From Arthrobacter sp. YN (GTDB taxonomy: Bacteria > Actinomycetota > Actinomycetes > Actinomycetales > Micrococcaceae): a DNA stretch of 64,000 bases. The notes under the pieces are model-generated. The model did no database searches. It saw only the letters and a list, made by a program, of their open reading frames with translations, and was not told the DNA's origin. The stretch is from NCBI RefSeq assembly GCF_002224285.1, contig NZ_CP022436.1, forward strand, positions 3,162,001-3,226,000, in the 5' to 3' direction. Shown here piece by piece: positions 44,821-54,356 of the stretch; the stretch's first letter is position 1; each line of letters begins with the position of its first letter. The position numbers and the translations under genes were made by a program.

Positions 44821-45333
44821 TCACGCGGAGCGGAGCGCCCTGTCACTCATGGAGCGGGATCCCCGTCCAACGGCCAAGGTGCCGGACTGCACGATTTCAC
44901 GGATGCCGAACGGCTCGAGCACTGAAAGCAGTGCTGCGAGCTTCTCGGGGGTACCGGTTGCCTCTATCACCAACGAGTCTGTGGACACGTCGACGACGGC
45001 GGCACGGAACAAGTCTGCAGCTTGGGTAACCTGCAGGCGTGTCGCGGCATCCGCACGTACCTTGACCAGGATGTGGTCGCGTTGTACGGAAGATTCGGAA
45101 GTCAGCTCCACAATCTTGATCACGTTGACCAATTTGTTGAGCTGCTTGGTGACCTGCTCAATGAGGTCGCCGTCGGCGTCGACGACAACCGTCATGCGGG
45201 ACATGCCGGGAACCTCGGTGGGTCCCACAGCCAGGGAATTGATGTTGAATGCGCGCCGGGCAAAGAGGCTGGCCACGCGGGTCAGCACGCCGGGCTTGTC
45301 TTCTACCAGAACGGACAGTGTGTGGCGGGTCAT
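44821..45333 (-). CDS. ilvN: Acetolactate synthase small (regulatory) subunit
   Basis: 170 residues from ATG 45333, two bases after the ilvB stop. ACT domain at the N-terminus (TLSVLVEDKPGVLTRVASLFARRAFNINSLAVGPTE) and the second domain (VVDVSTDSLVIEATGTPEKLAALL...FGIREIVQSGTLAVGRG). It binds valine and adjusts IlvB activity. Confidence 0.97.
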   Translation of the reverse strand: MTRHTLSVLVEDKPGVLTRVASLFARRAFNINSLAVGPTEVPGMSRMTVVVDADGDLIEQVTKQLNKLVNVIKIVELTSESSVQRDHILVKVRADAATRLQVTQAADLFRAAVVDVSTDSLVIEATGTPEKLAALLSVLEPFGIREIVQSGTLAVGRGSRSMSDRALRSA

Positions 45334-45335
45334 GC

Positions 45336-47240
45336 CTAGTCCTCCTCTTCCCATTCCGGGGTCATGTTGCGGGCAACCTGGATCTGGTCGTTACTGACGC
45401 CCGAAGGCACCATGGGCCACACCATCGAGTTGGGGCTGACGACGAAGTCTATGACCACTGGGCGGTCATTGATCTCGAGTGCCTTCTGGATGGTGGCGTC
45501 GATGTCTTCGTCACGTTCACACCGCAGTGCTGCGCAACCGTAGGCGTCAGCCAGTTTCACGAAGTCCGGGATCCGGACGGTGTCGTGGCCTGTGTTCAGA
45601 TCCGTGTTGGAGTAGCGGCCCTCGTAGAACAGCGTCTGCCATTGGCGGACCATGCCCAGCGAGGAGTTGTTGATGATGGCCACCTTGATGGGGATGTTGT
45701 TGATGGCGCAGGTAGCCAGTTCCTGATTGGTCATCTGGAAGCAGCCGTCACCGTCGATGGCCCAGACCACGCGGTCCGGCTCACCAACCTTGGCACCCAT
45801 TGCTGCCGGAACCGAGTATCCCATGGTTCCTGCTCCACCGGAGTTCAGCCAGGCGTGGGGCCGTTCGTACTTGATGAACTGGGCGGCCCACATCTGGTGC
45901 TGGCCGACGCCGGCAACATAGATGCCTTCGGGACCGGTGAGCTCGCCGATGCGCTTGATCACGCGCTGCGGTGCGGTGAGCCCGTCTTCCGGCTCGGTCC
46001 AGCCCAGCGGGTACGTATCGCGCAGGTTTCCGAGGAAGGCCCACCAGGAATCCAGGTCCGGGGTGCCGCTCAGTTCAAACTGCGTCTTCACGGCTTCGGT
46101 GAGTTCGGGAATGATCTCCTTGACCGAGCCAACGATCGGGACGTCGGCGGTGCGGTTCTTGGAGATTTCCGCGGGGTCGATGTCAGCGTGGATGACCTTG
46201 GCAAACGGGGCGAAGGTCTTCAGCACGCCGGTGACGCGGTCATCGAACCGGGCTCCGAGGGTGATCAGGAGGTCGGCCTGCTGGAGGGCAGTCACGGCGG
46301 AGACTGATCCGTGCATGCCGGGCATGCCGACATGCTGGGGATGCGAATCAGGGAAGGCACCGCGCGCCATCAGTGTGGTGACCACGGGAGCGCCGGTAGC
46401 CAGCGCAAGTTCCATGAGCTCGGCCGAGGCGTGGCCCTTGACGACGCCGCCGCCCACGTAAAGGACCGGCTTGCTGGCAGCAGCGATCAGCTTGGCAGCT
46501 TCGCGGACCTGCTTATTGTGTCCCCGCACCACGGGGCGGTATCCCGGCAAATCCACCTTGGGCGGCCAGGAGAAGGTCATCTGGCCCACCTGGGCGTCCT
46601 TGGCGATGTCCACCAGGACGGGTCCCGGGCGGCCGGTGGACGCGAGGTGGAATGCCTCGGCCATGACGTGCGGGATGTCATTGGGGTCGGTCACCAGGAA
46701 CGAGTGCTTGGTAATGGGCATCGTGATACCCACGATGTCCGCTTCCTGGAAGGCATCGGTGCCGATGACTCCGCTGGACACCTGGCCGGTGATGGCCACC
46801 ATCGGCACGGAGTCCATGTGGGCGTCCATGATGGCGGTAACGAGGTTGGTGGCACCGGGGCCCGAGGTGGCGATGCAAACGCCAACCCGTCCGGTAACCA
46901 TGGCGTAGCCTTGCGCGGCGTGGCCGGCTCCCTGTTCGTGACGGACCAGGATGTGATTCATGCTGGAGGCCATCAAGGGGTCGTAGGTGGGCAGGATCGC
47001 GCCACCGGGCAAACCGAAAATATCGTCCACGCCGAGTTCTTCGAGCGAACGGACAATTGCTTGCGAGCCGGACATCACCGTTGGGGGTACAACGGTGTTC
47101 GGCCCAAGTACAGGAGAGAGAGGTGCAGCAGCGTCGACGACGACGGCCTCAGCCGTACGGTCGACCTTTTCCGGAGCTTTGTGGGCTCCAGCGGACTTTG
47201 CAGCCATCAGCGAGGGGCTGATCGGCGATCCTTTGCTCAT
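45336..47240 (-). CDS. ilvB: Acetolactate synthase large (catalytic) subunit
   Basis: 634 residues. Thiamine diphosphate enzyme, condensing two pyruvates or pyruvate plus 2-ketobutyrate. ThDP glutamate in [17 protein letters not shown]-region SDPFQEADI-type blocks, and ThDP/Mg motif [15 protein letters not shown]...[13 protein letters not shown] ~60-residue Ala/Pro-rich N-terminus before [23 protein letters not shown] is unlike the conserved core; a later start is possible. First gene of ilvBNC, controlled by the attenuator upstream. Confidence 0.97.
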   Translation of the reverse strand: MSKGSPISPSLMAAKSAGAHKAPEKVDRTAEAVVVDAAAPLSPVLGPNTVVPPTVMSGSQAIVRSLEELGVDDIFGLPGGAILPTYDPLMASSMNHILVRHEQGAGHAAQGYAMVTGRVGVCIATSGPGATNLVTAIMDAHMDSVPMVAITGQVSSGVIGTDAFQEADIVGITMPITKHSFLVTDPNDIPHVMAEAFHLASTGRPGPVLVDIAKDAQVGQMTFSWPPKVDLPGYRPVVRGHNKQVREAAKLIAAASKPVLYVGGGVVKGHASAELMELALATGAPVVTTLMARGAFPDSHPQHVGMPGMHGSVSAVTALQQADLLITLGARFDDRVTGVLKTFAPFAKVIHADIDPAEISKNRTADVPIVGSVKEIIPELTEAVKTQFELSGTPDLDSWWAFLGNLRDTYPLGWTEPEDGLTAPQRVIKRIGELTGPEGIYVAGVGQHQMWAAQFIKYERPHAWLNSGGAGTMGYSVPAAMGAKVGEPDRVVWAIDGDGCFQMTNQELATCAINNIPIKVAIINNSSLGMVRQWQTLFYEGRYSNTDLNTGHDTVRIPDFVKLADAYGCAALRCERDEDIDATIQKALEINDRPVVIDFVVSPNSMVWPMVPSGVSNDQIQVARNMTPEWEEED

Positions 47241-47290
47241 CGGACTCTTCCTTAGTGGATCTTCAATAGATGGGTCTTGCTTGGGGGAAT

Positions 47291-47328
47291 AAAAAAACCC
47301 CTCAGCCTTCCGGCTCTTCGAGGGGTTT
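47291..47328 (-). terminator. ilvBNC attenuator terminator
   Basis: AACCCCTC / GAGGGGTT with an inner AGCC/GGCT hairpin and TTCC loop, followed by seven T on the minus strand, 51 bases before the ilvB start. Upstream competitors: TTCGTTACC in the leader codons pairs with GGTAACGAA after its stop (9 bp), and GCGCGTG with CACGCGC. Confidence 0.92.
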
Positions 47329-47355
47329 GCGCGTGACGGTTCGTTACCAGTCGGG

Positions 47356-47409
47356 CTAAGCCACGCGCTTGGTAAGGACGACGACGCCGACGGTAACGAA
47401 TGTGATCAT
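47356..47409 (-). CDS. ilvBNC leader peptide
   Basis: 17 residues, [17 protein letters not shown]: six Val, one Ile, one Leu, with a Val-Val-Val run. It overlaps the pairing segments of the attenuator, so ribosome stalling at scarce charged tRNA-Val would prevent the terminator. TTGACA (47440-47445) and AACACT (47416-47421), 18 bases apart, place transcription start at or next to its ATG, so it is read without a ribosome site, as reported for Corynebacterium ilvBNC. Confidence 0.88.
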   Translation of the reverse strand: MITFVTVGVVVLTKRVA

Positions 47410-47415
47410 GCGTTC

Positions 47416-47445
47416 AGTGTTCCCTCTAAGTGAGATACGTGTCAA
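47416..47445 (-). promoter_or_regulatory. ilvBNC promoter
   Basis: Minus strand -35 TTGACA (47440-47445), 18-base spacer, -10 AACACT (47416-47421), six bases before the leader ATG at 47409. Confidence 0.6.
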
Positions 47446-47472
47446 TTGACCACAATCGTATCTCACTATTTG
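47430..47472 (-). promoter_or_regulatory. Palindrome/IclR-type site over ilvBNC promoter
   Basis: GTGAGATACG (47430-47439) and its complement (47457-47466), perfect, 17 bases apart, centred on the palindrome GTCAATTGAC and covering the -35. The minus-strand CAAATAGTGAGA (47461-47472) matches 11 of 12 positions of the recalled LtbR motif. Confidence 0.5.
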
Positions 47473-47533
47473 GACAGCTATGTCCGCCTGCCGGACTCCG
47501 CCCGTCAGTGGCGGGCGGAGCCGAGAGCAGGAA

Positions 47534-49252
47534 CTACCCGCAGTACGCCCCGGTGGAGGCACTGTGGACAAGCTTGGCGTATTTGGCCAGGACGCCTTTG
47601 GTGAACTTGGCCGGCAGCGGCTCCCAGCCCTCCTTGCGGGCCTCAAGCTCGGACTCGTCCACCAAGAGGTCGAACGAGCGTGCGGCGATGTCCACACGGA
47701 TGCGGTCCCCGTCCTTCACGAAGGCGATGGGTCCGCCGTCGACCGCTTCCGGCGCAACGTGGCCAATGCATAATCCGGTGGTACCGCCCGAGAAACGGCC
47801 ATCGGTGAGCAGGAGCACATCCTTGCCCAGCCCTGCGCCCTTGATGGCTCCCGTAATAGCCAGCATCTCGCGCATGCCCGGGCCGCCCTTGGGGCCTTCG
47901 TAGCGGATCACCACGACGTCGCCCTTGTTGATTTCGCCGTTGTCCAACGCGCTGAGGGCCCCCTGCTCACGCTCGAAGACACGCGCAGTTCCTTCAAAGA
48001 CGTCGGCGTCGAAGCCGGCGCTTTTCACTACGGCGCCTTCGGGAGCCATGGAACCGTGGAGGATGGTGATGCCGCCGGTCTTGTGGATCGGATTGTCCAG
48101 GGCGCGGAGGATCTTGCCGTCAAGGTCCGGCGGGTTGATCGAGGCGAGGTTTTCGGCGAGGGTCTTGCCGGTCACGGTGAGGCAGTCACCGTGCAGCAGT
48201 CCGGCGTCGAGCAGTGCCTTCATGATGACGGGCACGCCGCCGATCTTGTCCACATCGGTCATGACGTAGCGGCCGAATGGCTTGAGGTCGCCGAGGTGCG
48301 GAATCTTGTCACCGATGCGGTTGAAGTCATCGAGCGTCAGCTCAACTTCTGCCTCGCGGGCAATGGCCAACAAGTGCAGGACAGCATTGGTGGAACCGCC
48401 GAAAGCCATGGTGACGGCAATGGCGTTTTCGAAGGCCTTCTTGGTCATGATGTCGCGGGCCGTGATCCCAAGACGCAGAAGATTGACCACCGCTTCGCCG
48501 GACTTGCGGGCGAAGTCATCACGACGACGGTCCGCCGACGGCGGGGCGGCGGAGCCCGGCAGGGACATTCCCAGGGCTTCGCCGATGCACGCCATGGTGT
48601 TGGCCGTGTACATGCCGCCACAGGCGCCTTCGCCAGGGCAAATGGCTTTTTCGATGCGGGTGAGGTCTTCCATGCTCATCTTGCCTGCAGCGCAGGCACC
48701 CACGGCTTCGAAGGCGTCAATGAGGGTGACTTCCTTCTCGGAGCCGTCCTCGAGCTTGACCCATCCGGGCATGATGGAGCCGGCGTAAAGGAAGACGGAG
48801 GCGAGGTCCAGGCGGGCAGCAGCCATGAGCATCCCGGGAAGGGATTTGTCGCAACCAGCCAGCAGGACCGAACCGTCAATACGCTCGGCCTGCATCACGG
48901 TCTCCACGGAGTCGGCAATGACCTCGCGGGATACGAGCGAGAAGTGCATGCCTTCGTGCCCCATGGAAATGCCGTCCGAAACGGAAATCGTGCCGAACTG
49001 CATGGGAAAGCCCCCGCCGGCATGGACGCCTTCTTTGGCGCCTTGTGCAAGGCGGTTGAGGGAGAGGTTGCAGGGCGTGATTTCGTTCCACGAACTGGCG
49101 ACACCAATTTGCGGCTTGGCGAAGTCGTCGTCTCCCATGCCAACCGCACGGAACATCCCCCTGGCCGGTGCCGCGTGGATGCCATCGGTGACCACCCGGC
49201 TGCGGGGCTTGATGTCCGGGGTGATGTCTGTCGCAATCTCGGTGTCACTCAT
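47534..49252 (-). CDS. ilvD: Dihydroxy-acid dehydratase
   Basis: Third step of Val/Ile synthesis, dehydrating the dihydroxy acids. 572 residues from ATG 49252; a TTG two codons earlier is possible. Iron-sulfur cysteines occur as ITPCN, AGCDKS and [21 protein letters not shown] ends 6 bases before the ATG, so the mRNA is probably leaderless; no Shine-Dalgarno. It has its own promoter and lies upstream of ilvBNC on the same strand. Confidence 0.97.
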   Translation of the reverse strand: MSDTEIATDITPDIKPRSRVVTDGIHAAPARGMFRAVGMGDDDFAKPQIGVASSWNEITPCNLSLNRLAQGAKEGVHAGGGFPMQFGTISVSDGISMGHEGMHFSLVSREVIADSVETVMQAERIDGSVLLAGCDKSLPGMLMAAARLDLASVFLYAGSIMPGWVKLEDGSEKEVTLIDAFEAVGACAAGKMSMEDLTRIEKAICPGEGACGGMYTANTMACIGEALGMSLPGSAAPPSADRRRDDFARKSGEAVVNLLRLGITARDIMTKKAFENAIAVTMAFGGSTNAVLHLLAIAREAEVELTLDDFNRIGDKIPHLGDLKPFGRYVMTDVDKIGGVPVIMKALLDAGLLHGDCLTVTGKTLAENLASINPPDLDGKILRALDNPIHKTGGITILHGSMAPEGAVVKSAGFDADVFEGTARVFEREQGALSALDNGEINKGDVVVIRYEGPKGGPGMREMLAITGAIKGAGLGKDVLLLTDGRFSGGTTGLCIGHVAPEAVDGGPIAFVKDGDRIRVDIAARSFDLLVDESELEARKEGWEPLPAKFTKGVLAKYAKLVHSASTGAYCG

Positions 49253-49334
49253 GACCAAAGTCTATGGGTACCTCGCTGCCACCGCCGCTGTTCCATGCCG
49301 GGTTAAGTCGGATCAACCGAATATTGCGGAGGAA

Positions 49335-50306
49335 TCAAGGTTTCCCGGCAGGTCGGTCCTGATGTTCCGGGGGGCACTTACCCGGAGGGGAGTCCTGGAG
49401 CTCCTTGGCGATTTCCGCGGCCTCGCTCCTGAGCATGTCAAGGACGATCCCGATGGTTCCCCGGGCGGCAACCTCCTGACGGGAAAGTGCCACGATGCTC
49501 CTGCTGGCCTTCACCTCCGTGAGTGGCCGAAGCACCAGGCCCCGCCTGGCACTGGCCCGGGCCGTGTACCGCGGGAGGAGGCAGATCCCATGGCCCGCAC
49601 CTACCAGTGCCTCCAGCACCCGCAGGTCCGGATACCGCTGGCCACGGTTGGCCTGACGGCCCGCATGGAGCTCGATTTGGCGAAGAACGGTGTCAAAGGG
49701 AAACCCCTCCGGCACACCGATCCAGGGGTAGTCGACAACATCGCCCGGACTCAATCTCGCCTTGGCTGCCAGCGGGTGGCCCGCAGGCACGGCGACGTCG
49801 AGGGCTTCTTCGAGCAGCGGAACCACCGCCAGTCCCTGCCGGGCAAATACTTCCGGGCCGTCCACGCTGTGGGCCAGGACAATGTCATAGTCGGCCACCA
49901 ATGGCGCGAAGTGCGCGGTTCCCGGATCCTCGAAATGTGCGTCGAAAGTCAGTCCCTCCACGGAGGACACCCGATGCAGCACCCCGGGCAGCAGCATTTC
50001 TGCCGCGCTGGGGAAGAAAGCCGCGGACACACGGGTCTGCCATCCCTTCCTGTAGGTATCGATGGTGGACTCAGCCCGCGCCATGGCCGTGGCGATGTCG
50101 GCAGCCGCGGCAGCCATGGCATATCCCGCTTCGGTCAGCTGCACGCCCCTGCCGACCTTTTCCACCAGCACAACACCAATTTCCGCCTGCAACGTCTTCA
50201 GTTGCTGCGAGACTGCCGACGCCGTGACATTCATCGCTTCAGCCGTGGCACCCACACTTTGACGGTCTGCCAGCTCGCGCAAAATCTGCAGTCTTTTCAC
50301 GTCCAT
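49335..50306 (-). CDS. LysR-family transcriptional regulator
   Basis: 323 residues. N-terminal winged helix-turn-helix RLQILRELADRQSVGATAEAMNVTASAVSQQLKTLQAEIG, then the LysR substrate-binding domain (VEGLTFDAHFEDPGTAHFAPLVADYDIVLAH). It lies just before ilvD on the same strand, with 82 bases between; divergent from the sunset-domain gene, which may be its target. TAGTCT 6 bases before the ATG suggests leaderless mRNA. Effector unknown. Confidence 0.92.
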   Translation of the reverse strand: MDVKRLQILRELADRQSVGATAEAMNVTASAVSQQLKTLQAEIGVVLVEKVGRGVQLTEAGYAMAAAAADIATAMARAESTIDTYRKGWQTRVSAAFFPSAAEMLLPGVLHRVSSVEGLTFDAHFEDPGTAHFAPLVADYDIVLAHSVDGPEVFARQGLAVVPLLEEALDVAVPAGHPLAAKARLSPGDVVDYPWIGVPEGFPFDTVLRQIELHAGRQANRGQRYPDLRVLEALVGAGHGICLLPRYTARASARRGLVLRPLTEVKASRSIVALSRQEVAARGTIGIVLDMLRSEAAEIAKELQDSPPGKCPPEHQDRPAGKP

Positions 50307-50486
50307 TCAGCCAGACTAGGCGACCCGGCGGAATTCCATTCCCCATGATTTTGCAGCACCGCGATTTTCCTCAGCAAACTGATCACATTCCACGGAACAG
50401 CAGGTCAAAGGCTGGACAGCCCATTAACAGGCACGTAACGTCAGGAACACCACGAACTGCACCCCTGTGAGCAGAAGGGCATCCAC

Positions 50487-51494
50487 ATGGACTGGATAAT
50501 TTGGGTCATTGTCATTGTGTTGGTCATTGCCATTGTTTGGTGGCTTATGAACCGCAACAAAGCACTTAATTCCTCCTCAACCCACGCTCCCGCCGCAATG
50601 GAGCCCGCCAACACCACGTCCCTGCCGGATGCGGCCGCAGCAACAGCAGGGGTGGCAGGCTTGGCCGGCGTCACCAACCTGGGTAAGGCGGCCGCCGAGG
50701 GCAGCGGTCCCACCGGCGACGAATCCCCTCAGGACCCAGCAAGGCAACCAGCCCGGGAACCGGTGGACGAGTCCATCGCTGATGAACCGGCTGAGCTCAA
50801 AGCACGCAGGGACCAGGAGGCTGCCGACGCCTCGTTGGCCAGGGGCACACAAGCTGAGCCGGCCGCCATCATCGGTGACGAATCACCCCGGGAACCAGTG
50901 GCAACCCCGTCTCCCGGCCCCGTGCCGTCTCCCACACCCGGCCTCACGGTGGAAGAGCCCGTTGTTGCCGCTCCAGTGGTGGAGGAACCGGTGGTTGAAG
51001 AACCCGTGGTGGCCCAGCCGACAGTAGACAGCGACGCCACTGTCCATTCAGCTGATACGGGTCACCCGGCCGATACGGTGCACTCGGCCGATGCCGGCGA
51101 CGTTGACGACTGGGATGCGGGTGCGTCGGAGCCCGCAGGCAAGGATGACGCTGCAGACAAGGCCGAGTGGGAATCGTCGTGGACCGACTCATCCGGTGCA
51201 CCTGTCCACCACCACGAATACACGGACGCGCACTCCCCCACCCTTCCGGGCGCCGAGTCTGCAGCGGCGGAGGATCCCACAACCTCCGGGCACCTTGCCG
51301 CCGAGCACCCCTACGGAACCGGCTCCTCCAGCATTGCGGGAGACGCCTACCCCGTAAAAGCCAACGCGACGGCCATGACGTACTACGACGAAGACACTGC
51401 GGACTATGACGACGTTGCCGCTGATGTGTGGTTCGAATCGGCCGCGCATGCAGAAGCCGCGGGGTTCAGGCCACCCAGGCGCAACAGGCACTGA
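50487..51494 (+). CDS. Membrane-anchored protein with C-terminal sunset domain
   Basis: 335 residues. Residues 2-21 are one membrane helix (DWIIWVIVIVLVIAIVWWLM), orientation uncertain. The middle is low-complexity, acidic and Ala/Pro-rich, with near repeats of VVEEPVV (about residues 155-180) and HSADT (185-210). The C-terminus AYPVKANATAMTYYDEDTADYDD...ADVWFESAAHAEAAGFRPP matches the 'sunset' domain of actinobacterial proteins. No enzymatic motif. AGAAGGG before the ATG. Role unknown; perhaps a tether between membrane and a partner. Confidence 0.75.
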   Translation: MDWIIWVIVIVLVIAIVWWLMNRNKALNSSSTHAPAAMEPANTTSLPDAAAATAGVAGLAGVTNLGKAAAEGSGPTGDESPQDPARQPAREPVDESIADEPAELKARRDQEAADASLARGTQAEPAAIIGDESPREPVATPSPGPVPSPTPGLTVEEPVVAAPVVEEPVVEEPVVAQPTVDSDATVHSADTGHPADTVHSADAGDVDDWDAGASEPAGKDDAADKAEWESSWTDSSGAPVHHHEYTDAHSPTLPGAESAAAEDPTTSGHLAAEHPYGTGSSSIAGDAYPVKANATAMTYYDEDTADYDDVAADVWFESAAHAEAAGFRPPRRNRH

Positions 51495-51548
51495 CCCGGT
51501 AAGCCACCACTTGACCGGTAACTACGGACCTCGATAACGGACACTGGC

Positions 51549-52727
51549 ATGGGCACGCACTCACCGGAACGGCGAAGGCGGCTGATGCTTGCGTCCGCGT
51601 TCGCGACAATCCTGGTGATGACGGGCTGCACAGGCAGCCCATCATCACCGGGAACCGCGGCAACGCCGAACCCCACCACCCCGGCCCCAACACCTTCCAG
51701 CCCCGGCAGCAGCCAGGGGCAAGCAGGCGGTCAAGGTACGGCCGGCAGCCCGCAGGCTCCCGAGCTCGCTGAAAAGCTCGACGTCGGGTTGCAGCTGCCG
51801 TGGTCGGTGGTGTTCCTGCCGGATGGAACCGCGGTGGTGTCTGAGCGCGACTCCGCCCAGGTCAAAGCCATCAGTGACGGCCGGTCCACCACCATAGGTG
51901 AGGTAGCCGGCGTCGTTCCTGGAGGCGAAGGTGGCCTTCTGGGCCTCGCAGTGTCCCCGATGTTCCAGAACGACCGCTGGCTCTATGCCTATTTCACGTC
52001 CGCCAACGACAACCGTATTGCGAGGATGAAGCTCGGCGAAGAGAACGGGGGGACGTTGTCGCTCGGCGAACCCGACGTAATTTTCTCGGGGATTTCCAAG
52101 GCCTCAACCCATAACGGTGGGCGAATCCGCTTTGGCCCCGACGGCTTCCTTTATGTGGGCACGGGAGACTCGCAACGCCGGGAACAACCGCAGGACACCA
52201 ACGCCCTGGGTGGCAAGATCCTGCGCCTCACCCCCGAGGGACGGCCAGCCCCCGGAAATCCCTTCGGCGACAATCCCGTCTTCAGTTACGGGCACCGAAA
52301 CGTACAGGGTTTGGCATGGGACAGCGAGGGAAGGTTGTGGGCCAGTGAGTTCGGCCCGGACGTGGATGATGAGTTGAACCTGATCACGCCGGGCGGCAAC
52401 TACGGGTGGCCCACAGTCACCGGCGCACCGGGCAGGAACGGCCTGATCGATGCAAAGGTCGTGTGGCCTTCAACATCCGAAGCGTCTCCTAGCGGCCTTG
52501 AGATCGTCGGCGGTGTGGCGTACACAGGTGCCCTCCGCGGTCAACGGCTGTGGACGGTGCCGCTCGACGGCGAGTCAGCCGGAGACCCTGTGGCCTATTT
52601 CACAGGACAGCACGGGCGACTAAGGGACGTAGCGCGTGCCCCGGACGGCACTTTATGGGTGGTCAGCAACAACAGAAACCCCGACTTTGCGCTGATTCTG
52701 AGGGTCACGCCCCAGGGTCAGCGATAG
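51549..52727 (+). CDS. PQQ-dependent sugar dehydrogenase-like (GSDH) lipoprotein
   Basis: 392 residues. Signal peptide with lipobox MTGC, then a Ser/Thr/Pro linker to ~70, then a six-bladed propeller of the GSDH/soluble aldose dehydrogenase type: LPWSVVFLPDGTAVVSERD, GGEGGLLGLAVSP, ASTHNGGRIRFGPDGFLYVGTGD, YGHRNVQGLAWDSEGRLWASEFGPDVDDELNLI. Extracellular and lipid-anchored; oxidises sugars if PQQ is available, but none of the PQQ synthesis genes is here, so the cofactor is uncertain. Confidence 0.88.
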   Translation: MGTHSPERRRRLMLASAFATILVMTGCTGSPSSPGTAATPNPTTPAPTPSSPGSSQGQAGGQGTAGSPQAPELAEKLDVGLQLPWSVVFLPDGTAVVSERDSAQVKAISDGRSTTIGEVAGVVPGGEGGLLGLAVSPMFQNDRWLYAYFTSANDNRIARMKLGEENGGTLSLGEPDVIFSGISKASTHNGGRIRFGPDGFLYVGTGDSQRREQPQDTNALGGKILRLTPEGRPAPGNPFGDNPVFSYGHRNVQGLAWDSEGRLWASEFGPDVDDELNLITPGGNYGWPTVTGAPGRNGLIDAKVVWPSTSEASPSGLEIVGGVAYTGALRGQRLWTVPLDGESAGDPVAYFTGQHGRLRDVARAPDGTLWVVSNNRNPDFALILRVTPQGQR

Positions 52728-52740
52728 GCGATGGGCCGAT

Positions 52741-52769
52741 TTCACAGTTGGGCGGATGTCGTGTAGAGT
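52741..52769 (+). promoter_or_regulatory. Promoter of first tRNA-Lys gene
   Basis: TTCACA (52741-52746), 17 bases, TAGAGT (52764-52769). The GTGTAGAGTTA sequence recurs at 53029 before the second copy. Confidence 0.5.
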
Positions 52770-52832
52770 TACATGTCGTTGCGGAGATCGCCGGGGAAAG
52801 AAAAGCTTCCGGTTAGGTCCAATTCAACAGCT

Positions 52833-52908
52833 GCACCTCTAGCTCAACTGGCAGAGCAATTGACTCTTAATCAATGGGTTCCGGGTTCGAGTCCCGGGGG
52901 GTGCACCA
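52833..52908 (+). tRNA. tRNA-Lys(CTT), copy 1
   Basis: 73 bases plus encoded CCA. Acceptor GCACCTC / GGGGTGC (G-U tolerated), anticodon loop CTCTTAA (CTT), T-loop GGTTCGAGTCC. Identical to the copy 267 bases downstream. Strong terminator follows. Confidence 0.97.
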
Positions 52909-52911
52909 CGA

Positions 52912-52948
52912 AAGGCCTTGGAGTGTATTTCACTCCAAGGCCTTTTTT
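52912..52948 (+). terminator. Terminator of tRNA-Lys copy 1
   Basis: 14-bp stem AAGGCCTTGGAGTG / CACTCCAAGGCCTT, TATTT loop, six T. Confidence 0.95.
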
Positions 52949-53099
52949 CATTTCCGCAGGGCTTTGAATCACCCCTTCATGGCATGCATCACTCCGGGGC
53001 CTTGGTGGTTTTGAAGCTACAAAATCTGGTGTAGAGTTATTTGTCGTTGCGGAGCTCAACGAGGAATACGAATTCCCCGGAGAGACCGAAACAACAGCT

Positions 53100-53175
53100 G
53101 CACCTCTAGCTCAACTGGCAGAGCAATTGACTCTTAATCAATGGGTTCCGGGTTCGAGTCCCGGGGGGTGCACCA
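53100..53175 (+). tRNA. tRNA-Lys(CTT), copy 2
   Basis: Identical to copy 1 including CCA. Upstream sequence also resembles that of copy 1, as expected from a local duplication. Confidence 0.97.
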
Positions 53176-53180
53176 ATAAC

Positions 53181-53218
53181 AAAGGCTCCGGATCGTGAAA
53201 ACGATCCGGAGCCTTTTT
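53181..53218 (+). terminator. Terminator of tRNA-Lys copy 2
   Basis: 16-bp perfect stem AAAGGCTCCGGATCGT with its complement, GAAA tetraloop, TTTTT run. Confidence 0.95.
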
Positions 53219-53274
53219 GTTTCCCATCCAAGGCGCTCCGGGACGGAACACCTTGGATCGGACTTTGGTGTGGG

Positions 53275-53742
53275 TCAGCTCTGCGCGACGTCGGTAGCTT
53301 CGTCGCGGGGTTCCTGCTCAGGAGCCGGTAAACCTGCCAGCCCCCGGACGACAATCCTGAGTTCCTCGCGCAGCCGTGCGGTATCAACGGCAACGGGCGA
53401 CAAGACGTCCTGCTCGAGCTTCACTGCTTCTGCCAGAGCTGCACTGCCGGCCTCGGTCAGGGTCACCACATGGCTCCTGCGGTCGGAGTCGCTGCGCTGG
53501 CGCGCGATGTGCCCGTGCAGCTCCAACCGCGCAAGAGTAGTACCCATTGTCTGGGCCTTGACCCGTGCAACTTCGGCCAATGCCGCCTGAGTAATTGCAC
53601 CTTTGGCGGCAAGCACTTGCATGGCAATGACCCCGGCATGGGTAAGGCCGATGGACTTCAATTTTTCGTTCCACGAGATTTCCACCAGGCGCGCAGCTGT
53701 CGAAAGCAATCGGGTGGTGGGCCATCTCTCCATATCTGGCAT
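53275..53742 (-). CDS. MarR-family transcriptional regulator
   Basis: 155 residues from ATG 53742; TATACT ends 6 bases before it (leaderless). Winged helix: LTHAGVIAMQVLAAKGAITQAALAEVARVKAQTMGTTLARLELHGHIAR...DRRSHVVTLTEAG. Helical dimer ends. A longer upstream frame to 53931 overlaps the divergent peroxiredoxin gene and is not favoured. Divergent from the peroxiredoxin, so redox control of it is a reasonable guess; Cys residues are absent, which argues against a direct thiol sensor. Confidence 0.9.
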   Translation of the reverse strand: MPDMERWPTTRLLSTAARLVEISWNEKLKSIGLTHAGVIAMQVLAAKGAITQAALAEVARVKAQTMGTTLARLELHGHIARQRSDSDRRSHVVTLTEAGSAALAEAVKLEQDVLSPVAVDTARLREELRIVVRGLAGLPAPEQEPRDEATDVAQS

Positions 53743-53827
53743 GCCGACAGTATATGCGCGGACGGGGAGCCAGCGCGGCTTCTCCCCACTAAACTGGGAA
53801 ATCGCGATCCCCAGCAAGGAGCATATT

Positions 53828-54301
53828 GTGGCAGAACGACTTATCCCGGGCGACGTTGCCCCGAACTTCACACTTCCCGACGAAACCGGCAAAAGCGTCA
53901 GCTTGTCGGACTTCCAAGGGCGCAACACCATCGTGTATTTCTACCCTGCAGCATCCACCCCGGGGTGCACCAAGGAAGCGTGTGACTTCCGTGACACCCT
54001 GGCGTCGCTCCAGGCTGCAGGCTACGACGTCATTGGCGTCTCCCCCGATCCCGTCAAGGCACTGGCAAAGTTTGCAGCTGAAGAGCAACTGACGTTCCCG
54101 CTCCTCTCGGACGAGGATCATGCAGTGGCTGACGCTTACGCGGCCTGGGGCGAGAAGAAGAACTATGGCAAGACCTACATGGGACTGATCCGGTCCACCA
54201 TCGTGGTGGACCCCGAGGGGAAGGTGTCCCTGGCGCAATACAACGTCCGCGCAACCGGGCATGTTGCCAAGCTTCGCCGGGACCTCAAGCTGGACAAGTA
54301 G
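53828..54301 (+). CDS. bcp: Peroxiredoxin (BCP/PrxQ type)
   Basis: 157 residues from GTG (AAGGAG 6 bases before). Reduces hydroperoxides. Peroxidatic Cys47 and resolving Cys52 lie in TPGCTKEACDF, the atypical two-Cys PrxQ pattern; YFYPAASTPGCT and ISLLSDEDHAVADAYAAWGEK-type blocks complete the fold. Divergent from marR. Confidence 0.95.
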   Translation: MAERLIPGDVAPNFTLPDETGKSVSLSDFQGRNTIVYFYPAASTPGCTKEACDFRDTLASLQAAGYDVIGVSPDPVKALAKFAAEEQLTFPLLSDEDHAVADAYAAWGEKKNYGKTYMGLIRSTIVVDPEGKVSLAQYNVRATGHVAKLRRDLKLDK

Positions 54302-54356
54302 CGGGTACACTGGAGGCCGATAGCGGGCCGCCCCCAGGGGCACCAGCTTTCAGCCA

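Noticed and set aside
53743..53931. Longer N-terminus for the MarR protein at 53275
   Set aside because: Runs into the divergent peroxiredoxin gene; a TATACT box sits just before ATG 53742.
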